A stretch of 5,406 bases of DNA from Candidatus Omnitrophota bacterium (lineage in GTDB: Bacteria; Omnitrophota; Gorgyraeia; Zapsychrales; JANLHA01), in contig JANLHA010000014.1 in assembly GCA_024653845.1 (NCBI GenBank), positions 1 through 5,406 of the forward strand. Direction: 5' to 3'. Positions 5,386-5,406 of the stretch are shown in pieces. The notes below the pieces were generated by a model. The model had not been told where the DNA came from, searched no databases, and saw nothing but the letters and a program-made list of their open reading frames with translations. How positions within the stretch are numbered: the stretch's first letter is position 1; every line of letters starts with the position of its first letter. Position numbers and translations under genes: made by a program.

Positions 5386-5406
5386 ATGTTCACGTGCATC
5401 CTCTTA
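5386..5406 (+). CDS. Possible start of a leaderless gene, cut by the window edge
   Basis: An ATG at 5386-5388 opens a frame that stays open for the remaining seven codons (MFTCILL). It has no Shine-Dalgarno; the bases before it are the -10 box, so the mRNA would begin at or near the ATG. Seven codons cannot identify a product. A second ATG at 5378 in another frame overlaps the -10 box and is less likely; the true start could also lie outside the window. Confidence 0.35.

Overview
The window looks like a piece of a moderately AT-rich bacterial chromosome, probably from an uncultured or poorly sampled lineage. A sigma-54 activator, a secreted-type cyclophilin and a membrane-anchored coiled-coil protein suggest a diderm. 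PocR/GAF sensing, a DUF134 regulator and an XdhC-type maturation factor are common in anaerobes and metal- or molybdenum-using bacteria. No rRNA, tRNA, IS element, phage gene or CRISPR array is visible. The phylum cannot be fixed from sequence alone; Omnitrophota-like or deltaproteobacterial-like bacteria are only guesses.

Left part (1-1846, + strand): the C-terminal 264 residues of a sigma-54 enhancer-binding protein (AAA+ core with GAFTGA loop, then Fis-type helix-turn-helix). Two bases later comes a 348-residue PocR-GAF protein with no output domain of its own. They look like one transcription unit, with the sensor possibly acting in trans on the activator.

Middle (1847-2495): a DUF134/UPF0251 DNA-binding protein with its own promoter. 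The -10 box of that promoter lies between the arms of a perfect 13-bp inverted repeat, and a third copy of the core half-site lies just before the start codon. This is the layout expected of an autoregulated regulator. The 171-bp region after it separates it from a convergent operon and holds only short repeats.

Right part (5321-2496, - strand): four closely spaced genes (gaps of 13, 18 and 32 bp). In transcription order they are a membrane-anchored coiled-coil protein of unknown function, an exported cyclophilin-type peptidyl-prolyl isomerase, an XdhC/CoxI family protein and a small FMN-binding split-barrel protein. No molybdenum hydroxylase structural genes are in view, so the XdhC protein is an orphan here. 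The cyclophilin gene has a consensus Shine-Dalgarno sequence in front of an internal Met codon placed right after the signal peptide, so it may also give a cytoplasmic form. The xdhC-like gene carries a perfect 12-bp GC-rich hairpin within its coding sequence.

Right edge (5322-5406): a divergent + strand promoter with perfect TTGACA and TATAAT boxes. An ATG lies exactly where transcription should start, suggesting a leaderless gene running out of the window. The -35 is the second of two TTGACAGA direct repeats.

I see no complete, clearly new multi-gene system. The best leads are the activator/PocR-GAF pair, the DUF134 operator, the possible two-form cyclophilin, the intragenic hairpin and the leaderless divergent promoter.
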